From Thiotrichaceae bacterium (GTDB lineage: Bacteria; Pseudomonadota; Gammaproteobacteria; Eutrophobiales; Eutrophobiaceae), in contig DUBV01000050.1 in NCBI GenBank assembly GCA_012960105.1, positions 23,793-87,792 of the forward strand: a stretch of 64,000 nt of DNA, in the 5' to 3' direction. The notes under the pieces were generated by a model. That model saw only the letters and a program-made list of their open reading frames with translations. It had not been told where the DNA came from and ran no database searches. The position numbers were made by a program, and so were the translations under genes. Shown here in pieces: positions 8,027 through 16,099 of the stretch (its first letter is position 1; each line of letters opens with the position of its first letter).

Positions 8027-9421
8027 TTAACGACCATGACGACCTCCTGCTGCTGCGCGTCGTGGCGCAGCCTTATCCATTGGTTGCGGATCAAGTTCAG
8101 ACACAGTCAATCTATTATCAACTAAATATTTTCTAGCAACGTGCATAACTTGTTCTGCCGTTACTGCACTAACTCGTTCAACATATTTATCTGCAAGATG
8201 ATATGACAGACCAACTGTTTCTAATGTCCCTATGATCATTGCTTGATAAAAAACTGAATCTTTTTCATAAACATCACTAGAAATAACTTGCGCCTTAACG
8301 CGTTGAAGTTCGGCTTCGGAAACAGGTTTGGTTTGCAAATCAATAATCTCTTTTCTAAAAGCGACTTCCAATTCAGGAATACTTTTACCTTGAGCAGGCG
8401 TTCCAGAAAATATAAATAAATTATCTAATCGCGATACCATTCGATAACCGGCACTAGCAGATGCCGCGACTTCACTACCGCGAACCATACGACTCTCTAA
8501 ACGTGCGCTATTACCACCGTCAATTATTCCCGCTAACATTTCCAATGCATACGGCTCCCAACTCCAGTTGCTATCATCTTCACTACCGGACTCTATCACC
8601 GGAGTTTTATAAGCCATCATGAGATAAGGTAATTCAGCAGGGCGTTTTACTTTGATACGCTTTGCTCCCATTTGCTCAACTTCATTTAATACTTTCATTT
8701 CAATGGGATCGCTTGAAGGTATTGCGCCAAAATATTCCTTGGCCAAAGTAAATACATCATCGGCAATAACATCACCAACGACAACAAGCGTGGCATTATT
8801 AGGCGCATACCATTTTTGATACCAGGCGCTTAAATCATCTATATTCATATTATCCAAGTCCTGCATCCAACCGATAACAGGAAAACGATAAGGACTAGTT
8901 TGGTAAGCCGTTGCCATTGCAACTTCATATAAATATGACTGCGGTTTGTCATCGGTACGCCAACGGCGTTCCTCTTTAACGACTTCTATTTCTTTTAGAA
9001 ACTCTTCTTCTGGCAAAATTAAATTACGCATACGATCGGCTTCTAATTCAAAACTTATTTTCAAACGAGATTTTTCCATTGTTTGGAAATAGGTTGTGTA
9101 GTCCGCACCGGTAAAAGCATTATCACGACCACCATTTTCTGAAATGATGCGAGAAAATTCACCCGGAGCATACAGCTGCGTACCTTTAAACATCATATGT
9201 TCCAAGGCATGAGAAACACCGGTGATACCGTCGTGTTCATAACTACTGCCGACCTTGTACCAAACCTGCGATACAACGACTGGCGCACGATGATCTTCTT
9301 TTACCAGAAGTTTAAGTCCATTTTCGAGCATGTATTCGTGAACATTGGCAGCGGCAAGCCCTGGCGTGATTAAGGCCAAAGCTAATAAAGTGGTTTTTAG
9401 AGACATCCTGTTGTATTTCAT
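8027..9421 (-). CDS. Exported M16-family zinc peptidase (catalytic subunit)
   Basis: An insulinase-type metallopeptidase. The inverted zinc motif HALEH lies in GVSHALEHMMFKGT, and the downstream glutamate region (RRWRTDDKPQS preceded by KEVVKEE-type sequence) completes the site. A signal peptide (TTLLALALITPGLAAA) sends it to the periplasm. The C-terminus is basic (RRAAAGGRHGR). The start is uncertain: ATG at 9421, ATG at 9406 (closest to the signal sequence) or GTG at 9434-9436. It is the upstream gene of the pair, with the inactive homologue 240 bp downstream. It probably degrades small periplasmic peptides. Confidence 0.9.
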   Translation of the reverse strand: MKYNRMSLKTTLLALALITPGLAAANVHEYMLENGLKLLVKEDHRAPVVVSQVWYKVGSSYEHDGITGVSHALEHMMFKGTQLYAPGEFSRIISENGGRDNAFTGADYTTYFQTMEKSRLKISFELEADRMRNLILPEEEFLKEIEVVKEERRWRTDDKPQSYLYEVAMATAYQTSPYRFPVIGWMQDLDNMNIDDLSAWYQKWYAPNNATLVVVGDVIADDVFTLAKEYFGAIPSSDPIEMKVLNEVEQMGAKRIKVKRPAELPYLMMAYKTPVIESGSEDDSNWSWEPYALEMLAGIIDGGNSARLESRMVRGSEVAASASAGYRMVSRLDNLFIFSGTPAQGKSIPELEVAFRKEIIDLQTKPVSEAELQRVKAQVISSDVYEKDSVFYQAMIIGTLETVGLSYHLADKYVERVSAVTAEQVMHVARKYLVDNRLTVSELDPQPMDKAAPRRAAAGGRHGR

Positions 9422-9543
9422 TATTATATTTATCACTATTTAGGTAACTTAGAGTATATGTAGAGCGAATTTCTCTTCATGAGTTCGCTGTCAGATGATG
9501 GTAGGATACCGCAAGTTTCACAGCATATTAAATATTTCACTTC

Positions 9544-10503
9544 GTGTTCGGTTTCAAGAAAAAAAAATCAGAAAAAGCTTCAGAGCAAACAAGCAATAGA
9601 GCTAGTCTTTCCGATCGTCTTCAACGTACTCGTACTGGTCTATTTGGCGACCTTTTTAGCCGAAACAAGTCAATTATCGACAATGCGACGCTAGAAGAGC
9701 TAGAAGATCGCTTAATAATGGCAGATATCGGCATAAAAACGACCGATCAAGTTATCCAGCTTTTAAAAGCCGAGGTTAAAAATAATACCGACACAAACCC
9801 CCTCGAACAACTAAAACAGGTCTTATTACCGGCACTTGAACCTGTAGAACAGGCGCTAAGCATTCCTGATAGCGCAAATAAACCTTTCTTAGTTCTAGTC
9901 ATCGGCGTTAATGGTGTCGGAAAAACCACGACCATAGGTAAATTAGCTAAAAGATTTCAGAATCAAGGCAAAAGCGTCATGCTCGCTGCCGCAGATACAT
10001 TTAGAGCGGCAGCAATAGAGCAATTACAAATCTGGGGCGAACGTAATGATATAACTGTCGTCGCACAGAGCCACGGCTCAGATTCAGGTGCGGTGATTTA
10101 TGATGCTCTCGAATCAGCCAGAGCCAAGAATATCGATGTCTTAATTGCTGATACAGCGGGAAGACTGCACAACAAAGATAACTTGATGGAAGAAATGAAA
10201 AAAATCCATCGACTCGGCAACAAGTTTGATCCCGACTTACAAAGAGAAGTGTTATTAGTATTAGATGCCGGAACAGGTCAAAATGCGCTGGTACAAGCAA
10301 AACAATTTAACGATAGCGTCGGTGTTGATGGTATTGTATTAACCAAGCTTGATGGAACGGCAAAAGGCGGCATTGTTTTTTCACTTGCTAATGAATTAAA
10401 TATACCGATACGCTTTATTGGTATTGGTGAACAAATTGATGATTTACGCCCGTTTAATGCTTCTGAATTTATTGATGCCTTACTAGTAAACGATAAAGAA
10501 TAA
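9544..10503 (+). CDS. ftsY: Signal recognition particle receptor FtsY
   Basis: The membrane-associated GTPase that docks SRP-ribosome complexes at the Sec/YidC translocon. The NG domain is complete: P-loop GVNGVGKTTTIGKLA, DTFRAAAIEQL, DTAGRLHN, TKLDGTAKGG and the C-terminal FIGIGEQIDDLRPF. The start is a GTG followed by a lysine-rich stretch (FGFKKKKSEK). At 319 residues it lacks the long acidic A domain of the E. coli protein. Its stop codon overlaps the ftsE start (TAATG), so ftsY-ftsE-ftsX form a coupled operon. Confidence 0.97.
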   Translation: MFGFKKKKSEKASEQTSNRASLSDRLQRTRTGLFGDLFSRNKSIIDNATLEELEDRLIMADIGIKTTDQVIQLLKAEVKNNTDTNPLEQLKQVLLPALEPVEQALSIPDSANKPFLVLVIGVNGVGKTTTIGKLAKRFQNQGKSVMLAAADTFRAAAIEQLQIWGERNDITVVAQSHGSDSGAVIYDALESARAKNIDVLIADTAGRLHNKDNLMEEMKKIHRLGNKFDPDLQREVLLVLDAGTGQNALVQAKQFNDSVGVDGIVLTKLDGTAKGGIVFSLANELNIPIRFIGIGEQIDDLRPFNASEFIDALLVNDKE

Positions 10504-11204
10504 TGATCAGATTTACTAACGTTAATATGACTTATGCGGATGGCAACGAAGCCTTACGCAATCTCAATCTACACATTGCTCAAGGCGCAATGGTCTATAT
10601 CACCGGTCGTTCCGGCGCGGGCAAAAGTACCTTATTACGTTTGATTGCATTAATTGATCGCCACACTCGTGGACAAATTATTATTAACGGTCAAAACCTT
10701 GATCGTGTACGCAACAACCGTATTCCATTATTCAGACGTCATATTGGTTTTATGTTTCAAGATCATCGTCTGCTACAAGATCGTACTGTGTTTGATAATG
10801 TCGGCTTACCTTTAGTAATTGCCGGTTACCGTCATCAGGAAATTCGCAAGCGTGTACAAGCCGCATTAGACAAGGTTAGTCTGTTACCAAAGATAAATAG
10901 TTACCCTATGTCTCTCTCTGGTGGCGAACAACAACGCGTTGGTGTTGCACGCGCGGTAGTACATCGGCCCGCTATATTGCTTGCCGATGAACCAACCGGA
11001 AACCTAGATCCAGCCTTGTCCTGGGACACGATGAAACTATTTGAACAGTTTAACCAGGTTGGTGTGACGGTACTAATAGCTAGTCACGATCTGGATATGA
11101 TCAAGCGCTTACAAAAACGCATCATCACTTTAAAATCAGGTCGCATATTAACGCATGCCGGAACGCCAATGGAAAAACAAGCGCAGACTAATGAAACCGG
11201 TTAA
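10503..11204 (+). CDS. ftsE: Cell division ATP-binding protein FtsE
   Basis: The ATPase of the FtsEX complex, which couples divisome activity to activation of cell-wall hydrolases. Walker A is GRSGAGKSTLLRL, the ABC signature is LSGGEQQRVGVARAVV, and Walker B is ILLADEPTGNLDP, followed by the switch histidine in IASHDLDM. Length (233) is normal, with a slightly longer C-terminal tail (HAGTPMEKQAQTNETG) that overlaps the ftsX start. Identification is secure. Confidence 0.97.
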   Translation: MIRFTNVNMTYADGNEALRNLNLHIAQGAMVYITGRSGAGKSTLLRLIALIDRHTRGQIIINGQNLDRVRNNRIPLFRRHIGFMFQDHRLLQDRTVFDNVGLPLVIAGYRHQEIRKRVQAALDKVSLLPKINSYPMSLSGGEQQRVGVARAVVHRPAILLADEPTGNLDPALSWDTMKLFEQFNQVGVTVLIASHDLDMIKRLQKRIITLKSGRILTHAGTPMEKQAQTNETG

Positions 11205-12174
11205 TAAAAGAAAAAATACGCGTCCAAATACAAGTTTTAAAAGCGAATTAAAACGTCGCTTTGATATGTGGCTGTTACAACACTTACAGGCGTTTATCTT
11301 TAGCCTAGGCCAATTCGCTAAATATCCTTTAAGCAGCCTTTTAACAAGCGCTGTCATAGGTATTTCACTCGCACTACCCGCCAGTTTTTATATGTTGTTT
11401 GATAATGTTCGTTTCGTATCTTCAAGTTGGGATGGTTCCGTACAAGTCACTTTGTTTTTACAAACAGAGATAAATGATGAACAAGCGGCAACATTCGCAA
11501 ACAAACTAAAAGACAATAAAAATATTAACGAAACCACTTTTATTAAACGTGCCGATGCATTGGCCGAATATCAAAAACTTTCCGGCTTCGCAGATGCGCT
11601 TAATGCATTAGACGAAAACCCATTGCCGAATGTTATTTTAGTTAAGCCTGAGCTCAACAATATTAACGAGTCTGATACGGAAGCGTTAATCAAAGAACTC
11701 GAGGCCATGCCCGAAGTCGATGCGGCACAATACGACAGCCAGTGGTTCAAACGTTTACTGTATTTACTCGATATTGTTAATCGAGTCATCATCATTCTAT
11801 CGACACTGTTGGCTGTTGGCGTATTACTGATTATTGGCAATACCATCCGTTTATCTATCTATAACCGTCGCGCTGAAATAGAAATAACCAAACTCTTTGG
11901 CGGTACAGATAGTTTCATCCAAAGACCCTTCTTATACAGCGGCCTTTGGTACGGTGCGTTTGGAGGCATCATTGCCTGGCTATTAATTGGCATTTCCATG
12001 CAACTACTCCGAGGACCGGTAAAACAGCTCGCTAACCTGTACGCGAGTGATTTTCAGCTCATAGGTCTCGGTTTCTTCAATTCTCTACTTCTAGTTGGAA
12101 CAGGCATTGCTTTAGGCCTATTCGGCTCTTGGATCTCTGTAAAACGCCATTTGCGTGATATAGACCCTGTATAA
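11155..12174 (+). CDS. ftsX: Cell division protein FtsX
   Basis: The membrane subunit of FtsEX. It has a cytosolic N-terminus rich in Lys/Arg, a first membrane helix (LLTSAVIGISLALPASFYML), a periplasmic domain (about residues 90-210) and three C-terminal helices, including VIIILSTLLAVGVLLIIGNTIRL. The start is ambiguous: ATG at 11155 overlaps ftsE by 50 bp, while ATG at 11191 (MKPVNKRKN) overlaps by only 14 bp and is just as plausible. It ends 55 bp before the CIRCE element in front of rpoH. Confidence 0.95.
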   Translation: MPERQWKNKRRLMKPVNKRKNTRPNTSFKSELKRRFDMWLLQHLQAFIFSLGQFAKYPLSSLLTSAVIGISLALPASFYMLFDNVRFVSSSWDGSVQVTLFLQTEINDEQAATFANKLKDNKNINETTFIKRADALAEYQKLSGFADALNALDENPLPNVILVKPELNNINESDTEALIKELEAMPEVDAAQYDSQWFKRLLYLLDIVNRVIIILSTLLAVGVLLIIGNTIRLSIYNRRAEIEITKLFGGTDSFIQRPFLYSGLWYGAFGGIIAWLLIGISMQLLRGPVKQLANLYASDFQLIGLGFFNSLLLVGTGIALGLFGSWISVKRHLRDIDPV

Positions 12175-12229
12175 AGCCTTATATTTATCAATAACTTAGA
12201 CAATAAGCTAAATTGAACTTTCCAAACTA

Positions 12230-12256
12230 TTAGCACTCATACTCTTGGAGTGCTAA
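12230..12256. promoter_or_regulatory. CIRCE element (HrcA operator) upstream of rpoH
   Basis: A perfect TTAGCACTC-N9-GAGTGCTAA inverted repeat, which is the consensus binding site of the heat-shock repressor HrcA. It lies 41 bp before the rpoH start codon, within the likely promoter and 5' leader. A candidate -35 (TTGAAC, 12213-12218) lies just upstream. This places the heat-shock sigma factor gene under HrcA control by sequence. hrcA itself is not in the window. Confidence 0.9.
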
Positions 12257-12297
12257 AATTAACCCTAATAAAGCTGGTTTAAGGGAAGGAAAAGTTT

Positions 12298-13146
12298 ATG
12301 AATCAACTTACAAATCTACAATTCGCATTACCGACAGGCTCAATTGAGAGCTATATCTCGTCGGTCAATCAAGTGCCTATCCTGTCTTTGGAAGAAGAGC
12401 AGGTTCTCGCTCGACGTTTCCGCGCAGAAGAAGATATCGAAGCAGCGCGTCAATTAGTCATGTCGCATCTACGTTTTGTCGTAAAGATTGCTCGTGGCTA
12501 TAGCGGCTATGGTTTACAACAAGCGGACTTGATTCAAGAAGGCAATGTCGGACTGATGAAAGCGGTAAAACGCTTCGATCCAGGCGTAGGCGTACGACTG
12601 GTATCTTTCGCCGTACATTGGGTACGCGCTGAAATGCACGAATTCATTCTGAAAAATTGGCGCATCGTTAAAATTGCGACAACCAAAGCACAACGTAAAT
12701 TGTTCTTTAACATTCGTTCATCAAAAAAACGTTTAGGTTGGTTAAACCAACAAGAGATCAAAGACGTTGCTGAAACGCTAGGCGTCAAAGCCAGCGAAGT
12801 TGTTGAAATGGAAAAACGCATGAGCAACTACGATGCCGCTTTTGATGGCGCAGCAAGTGATGACGATGAAGAGTCAATTCATGCACCGGCTTTTTATGTA
12901 GAAAATAAAAACGCAGGCCCAGAAGAGTTAATCGAAACAGCGCAGCTTAATGAACAAAACCAAGACTCATTACACAAAGCAATTGCATTGTTAGATGACC
13001 GAAGCAAAGACATTATCGCTAAACGTTGGTTAGCCGAAGAAAAATCAACACTGCATGAACTCGCGGCAGTACACAGCGTCTCAGCAGAACGTATAAGACA
13101 AATAGAAAGTAACGCAATGAAGAAATTGCGGGAAGCAATCACGTAA
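12298..13146 (+). CDS. rpoH: RNA polymerase heat-shock sigma factor RpoH (sigma-32)
   Basis: Directs RNA polymerase to heat-shock promoters. Region 2 is clear (ADLIQEGNVGLMKAVKRFDP, then VSFAVHWVRAEMHEFILKNW), followed by the RpoH box (QRKLFFNIRSSKKRL) that is specific to this sigma group. The C-terminal region 4 helix-turn-helix ends in SAERIRQIESNAMKKLREAI. A good ribosome site (AAGGAAAAG) precedes the ATG. The position after ftsX is standard in gammaproteobacteria. Unusually, a perfect CIRCE element lies in front. A strong terminator follows 50 bp after the stop. Confidence 0.97.
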   Translation: MNQLTNLQFALPTGSIESYISSVNQVPILSLEEEQVLARRFRAEEDIEAARQLVMSHLRFVVKIARGYSGYGLQQADLIQEGNVGLMKAVKRFDPGVGVRLVSFAVHWVRAEMHEFILKNWRIVKIATTKAQRKLFFNIRSSKKRLGWLNQQEIKDVAETLGVKASEVVEMEKRMSNYDAAFDGAASDDDEESIHAPAFYVENKNAGPEELIETAQLNEQNQDSLHKAIALLDDRSKDIIAKRWLAEEKSTLHELAAVHSVSAERIRQIESNAMKKLREAIT

Positions 13147-13196
13147 ACATTACAAACTTGATACAGGACGAATCAAGGATGATTAATAAAATATAC

Positions 13197-13222
13197 AAAT
13201 GGCCCTTCGGGGCCATTTTTTT
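13197..13222 (+). terminator. Rho-independent terminator after rpoH
   Basis: A stem of AAATGGCCC pairing with GGGCCATTT closes a UUCG tetraloop and runs into a T7 tract. This is a strong intrinsic terminator for the ftsYEX-rpoH transcripts. The A residues on the left make partial bidirectional function possible. Confidence 0.92.
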
Positions 13223-13307
13223 GTAATGAATAATGTCCACTTTTAGTAAATGTTATATCAAGTTGTGCTACTTTCGGCTCAACTTCATCTGCTACAAGAC
13301 AATGCGC

Positions 13308-13557
13308 TTAATTGCCGTTCTTCGATATGTACTGTTCGGCATAATAGAGTGCGTTTTGCATATCCGCCGGATCATTAAAATTTCGTGTTCCCCTTCGCTC
13401 AAAGATGATTAATTTGGTACCAGAGGACAAAGCTTTATTTACCTCCTTGACGTTCACGCGCGCTTGGGAACAAAGGGTTGCTCTATTACTGACATTGGCT
13501 AGATCTTGTTGCTGACCCGTCTGAATGATATCCGCATCGTCTAATATTTGAAGGCAT
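13308..13557 (-). pseudogene. Small gene of unknown function, frameshifted at codon 2
   Basis: An ATG at 13557 has an ideal Shine-Dalgarno (AAGGAG, 6-nt spacing), but its own frame stops after 23 codons. Removing one C of the CC directly after the ATG gives an open frame of 82 residues. That frame reads MLQILDDADIIQTGQQQD at the start, TKLIIFERRGTRNFNDPADM in the middle and AEQYISKNGN at the end. The composition is protein-like and mostly polar, with one cysteine. No start codon exists in the long frame itself. I do not recognise the family. It lies just downstream of another very small gene on the same strand. It may be a pseudogene or a one-base sequence error. Confidence 0.5.
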
Positions 13558-13620
13558 GTTCGTCTCCTTAGTCAGCCAATTGATCACGGTCAATATGGAA
13601 AAAGAACCCTATTATGACCC

Positions 13621-13779
13621 TCATGGGCGACCAAGAATTGCAAAGTTAAGAACATAGCAGAAGAAAAATCCGAGGATATAGATGCTCACGCCGTAGGAGC
13701 AATAGGTTTGCTGCGCTGACTGAGACATTTCAAACTTCGAGCACACCATGTTGCCAGAGTTCACACTGCCATTCGTCAT
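13621..13779 (-). CDS. Very small cysteine-containing membrane protein
   Basis: A 52-residue frame starts at an ATG preceded by AGGAAG at good spacing. It has a polar N-terminal half (MTNGSVNSGNMVCSKFEMSQ) and one hydrophobic helix (VSIYILGFFFCYVLNFAIL) close to the C-terminus, ending GRP. It contains three cysteines. It is followed 63 bp later by the frameshifted small gene on the same strand, so the two may form an operon. No family is recognised; support is the ribosome site, the amphipathic layout and the absence of any competing gene. Confidence 0.45.
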   Translation of the reverse strand: MTNGSVNSGNMVCSKFEMSQSAQQTYCSYGVSIYILGFFFCYVLNFAILGRP

Positions 13780-13898
13780 AGTCACTTCCTCGAGTCTTAT
13801 CTGAACGTCTGCTGACTAAGCTTAGCAATCATTCGAGAACTTATCTATACATCCCTAATTTATAACGGTTTTTCAATTTTCTGACTACTTTTCCAGAA

Positions 13899-13912
13899 AC
13901 AAGGCGCCTTGT
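13899..13912. repeat. Perfect 14-bp palindrome between divergent genes
   Basis: ACAAGGCGCCTTGT is a perfect dyad with no loop. It lies between the small minus-strand genes (first start at 13779) and the plus-strand membrane protein at 14108, in a 328-bp AT-rich stretch with no other gene. It could be an operator for one or both directions. A TATAAT hexamer lies at 14047-14052, but I see no matching -35. Confidence 0.35.
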
Positions 13913-14107
13913 AATCAGCGCCATGAAAATGAAGCTATCAATACTCCTGTCTTTGAACTTATTTTTACTCCCAAAACCGCTTCAAAATTATCATATAATT
14001 TCAATGATCTGGATTAAAAGTATCAGAAAAATAGACATTTTATGCCTATAATTGCTTATGTACGCGTCCGTCAATGGACTACTCAATAAAAAGCAAGAGG
14101 AGTTATT

Positions 14108-14677
14108 ATGAAACTACTCAGACATTATTTTATAAGTGATAATTTGGACGATTTGGAAGTCTTTGAGGAACAGCTGGAAGCATGCGGCGTAACTACCCCT
14201 CAAATCCACGTGCTAAGTAAGCATGATACGGAAATAGCACATCATGATCATTTGAACTATGTTCAGTCATTTATGAAAAAGGATGTTGTTCACTCCACCG
14301 AAGTTGGTGCCGTGGTTGGCGTTTGCCTAGCTATACTTTCTCTTATAGTTGCCAATCTTTTTGGCTGGACTGATTCACCGGCGGGCTGGATTCCATTTAT
14401 CTTTCTAGCCATCATTTTGTTGGGTTTTTGTACTTGGGAAGGAGGTCTGATTGGTATGGAAAGGCCCAACTTTCACTTTGCGCGTTTTGCAGATGCACTG
14501 AAAGCGGATAAGCACATATTCTTTATTGATCTGGAACCGAATCAAGAAGAGATCCTGACTCAGGTGATACAGAAACATTCGCAAGTGGAGCTAGCTGGAA
14601 CAGGAGCGGCAACGCCCAACTGGTTGATCGCGCTGGAAAATAGAGTACCTTATTTCTTTAAGCACACGTTTCCCTAG
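14108..14677 (+). CDS. Two-helix membrane protein of unknown function
   Basis: A 189-residue protein with a good ribosome site (AGAGGAG). A soluble N-terminal part (about residues 1-55, RHYFISDNLDDLEVFEEQL then a histidine-rich HDHLNYVQSF) precedes two membrane helices (GAVVGVCLAILSLIVANLFG and GWIPFIFLAIILLGFCTW), followed by a soluble C-terminal domain of about 75 residues. The layout, with a glycine-rich hairpin between small ferredoxin-like lobes, resembles DUF1269-type membrane proteins, but I am not sure of the family. It stands alone between two intergenic regions. Confidence 0.75.
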   Translation: MKLLRHYFISDNLDDLEVFEEQLEACGVTTPQIHVLSKHDTEIAHHDHLNYVQSFMKKDVVHSTEVGAVVGVCLAILSLIVANLFGWTDSPAGWIPFIFLAIILLGFCTWEGGLIGMERPNFHFARFADALKADKHIFFIDLEPNQEEILTQVIQKHSQVELAGTGAATPNWLIALENRVPYFFKHTFP

Positions 14678-14845
14678 TAGAAAAGAAATCGTCATTGTTT
14701 AAAGAGGTGTTTGGCTGTTTTAATCTATAGTCTGGGTAAGAACCTGGAAAACGGATCGATCCGCGTCTCTGTCAAAATTTTAGCACTCGCTTCCATGTGA
14801 GTGACTGGGTGTCGCCTAAAGCGCCTACTGTTGGTGCTCGCTGTA

Positions 14846-15388
14846 TTATTTATCCAGCTTCGTCATCTTCGAACCTTCCAATGTCAGGTTGTACATCAAA
14901 CCTTTATTACTAAAGACAAAGCCAACGATAGGATCATCGTAGTTAACGCTGTTGATATCTTTACCTACGCCTAATTCAACCAAGGCAACTGAACCATCGA
15001 CACCGGCTTCCCAACCATCGCTTTTACGAAATTTATCCAAAGCACTTTTCTTTAAGAATATTAATACGACGGTTTTAAATTGTGCGCCTAGTTGAAAACC
15101 AATAGAAGCAGCAGCGGTACTGTAGTAACCAACCGTTTTACCTTTGATTAACATCGCACCTTCACCATATTCACCACCGATACCAAAGCCTGCTTTGATG
15201 ACATCAGGGAAGACTAATACTGCTTCTGATTTTGCCAAAAATTTCTCTGCGCCATTAACTTCCATTTTAAATTTTTTCATCGCGGCTTCTACGTTGATAT
15301 CAATTTCTAATGAAGAAGCTGCGTAAGATGTATTTATCGATAAGATAAGTACAGATAACAAGATTATTAGTTTACTGAATATTTTCAT
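14846..15388 (-). CDS. SYLF/Ysc84-domain lipid-binding protein, exported
   Basis: A Sec signal peptide (IILLSVLILSINTSYAAS) is followed by one SYLF domain: FLAKSEAVLVFPDVIKAGFG, IGGEYGEGAMLIKGKTVGYY, SIGFQLGAQFKTVVLIFL and the final FVFSNKGLMYNLTLEGSKM. SYLF domains bind phospholipids; bacterial exported members are common but poorly characterised. Length is 180. It is a single-gene transcription unit convergent with the preceding membrane protein. The 168 bp on its 3' side holds a degenerate CIRCE-like sequence and a GGATCGATCC palindrome, neither convincing. Confidence 0.88.
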   Translation of the reverse strand: MKIFSKLIILLSVLILSINTSYAASSLEIDINVEAAMKKFKMEVNGAEKFLAKSEAVLVFPDVIKAGFGIGGEYGEGAMLIKGKTVGYYSTAAASIGFQLGAQFKTVVLIFLKKSALDKFRKSDGWEAGVDGSVALVELGVGKDINSVNYDDPIVGFVFSNKGLMYNLTLEGSKMTKLDK

Positions 15389-15560
15389 ATTAGATTCTCC
15401 TTGAGATTCGGTTCTATACTTGCCTATATCTTTGTATTGTATTTTGAACTAAAAATAACGTGATTCAAAGAAATTCACACTAGACAAGAACACATTTGAG
15501 AACTTGTTCCTCATTTGTTTTCCTGCGGAGAACAATAAGGAAATATCGAGGAAACGGACT

Positions 15561-16061
15561 ATGGCTAAAATTGATAATAGCTTCACCATTTCTCATGAAT
15601 TTGATGCATCTGTCGAGAAAGTATACGACGCATGGACTAAGGTTGAGCAACTTAAACTATGGATTGCACCTAAGGGCTATTCTATCTATTTTGCTGAATC
15701 CGACATTGTCGCGGGTGGCGTCAGTCATTACTGCATGACCTCTTCAATCGGCCTTGAAATATGGGGTATTTCTTTCTACAAAGACTTTATTCCTCCAGCT
15801 AAACTTTCCTTTACACAATGCTACTCCAATGAGAAAGGAGGCATCGAGCCACACCCAATGATTAAAGACTTTCCTATCGAAATACTCACTACAGTGATGT
15901 TAGATGAAAAGAATGATAAGACTATTCTTAATCTAATCTGGGAACCCAAAAATGCCAGTCTGGAACAGATTACCCGTTTTTCTGATGAAACTTTTGAGTT
16001 GAGTCAGGAATGGGGCGCCACTTTTGAACATCTAGCTGACTTTTTAGCTAGCAAAAAATAG
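15561..16061 (+). CDS. SRPBCC (AHSA1-like) domain protein
   Basis: I chose the ATG at 15561 (MAKIDNSFTISHEFDASVEK), which has GAGGAAA upstream; the frame is open further back but reads unlike protein. The 166-residue product has the START/Bet v1-like layout typical of AHSA1 proteins: EFDASVEKVYDAWTKVEQLKLW at the start, GGVSHYCM in the middle, TTVMLDEKNDKTILNLIWEP, and a C-terminal helix (GATFEHLADFLASKK). These proteins bind hydrophobic ligands or act in stress responses, but the ligand is unknown. It lies 38 bp upstream of a glutathione transferase gene. Confidence 0.85.
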   Translation: MAKIDNSFTISHEFDASVEKVYDAWTKVEQLKLWIAPKGYSIYFAESDIVAGGVSHYCMTSSIGLEIWGISFYKDFIPPAKLSFTQCYSNEKGGIEPHPMIKDFPIEILTTVMLDEKNDKTILNLIWEPKNASLEQITRFSDETFELSQEWGATFEHLADFLASKK

Positions 16062-16099
16062 ATTTTAATATTATTACATATCAAATAAGAGGATAAATC

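Noticed and set aside
7789..8094. N-terminal extension of the second M16 protein
   Set aside because: The extension translates the GC-rich hairpin element, and a clean signal peptide starts at 7788.
9463..9488. AGCGAA...TTCGCT repeat between the M16 and ftsY genes
   Set aside because: Six base pairs with a long loop; expected by chance in a window of this size.
13923..14051. 42-codon plus-strand frame starting MKMKLSILLSLNLF
   Set aside because: It looks like a signal peptide but has no ribosome site and only AT-driven hydrophobic codons; more likely promoter DNA of the next gene.
14780..14803. Second CIRCE-like sequence (TTAGCACTC...GAGTG)
   Set aside because: The spacer is 10 and not 9, the right half is mostly lost, and it lies between convergent gene ends with no promoter to control.
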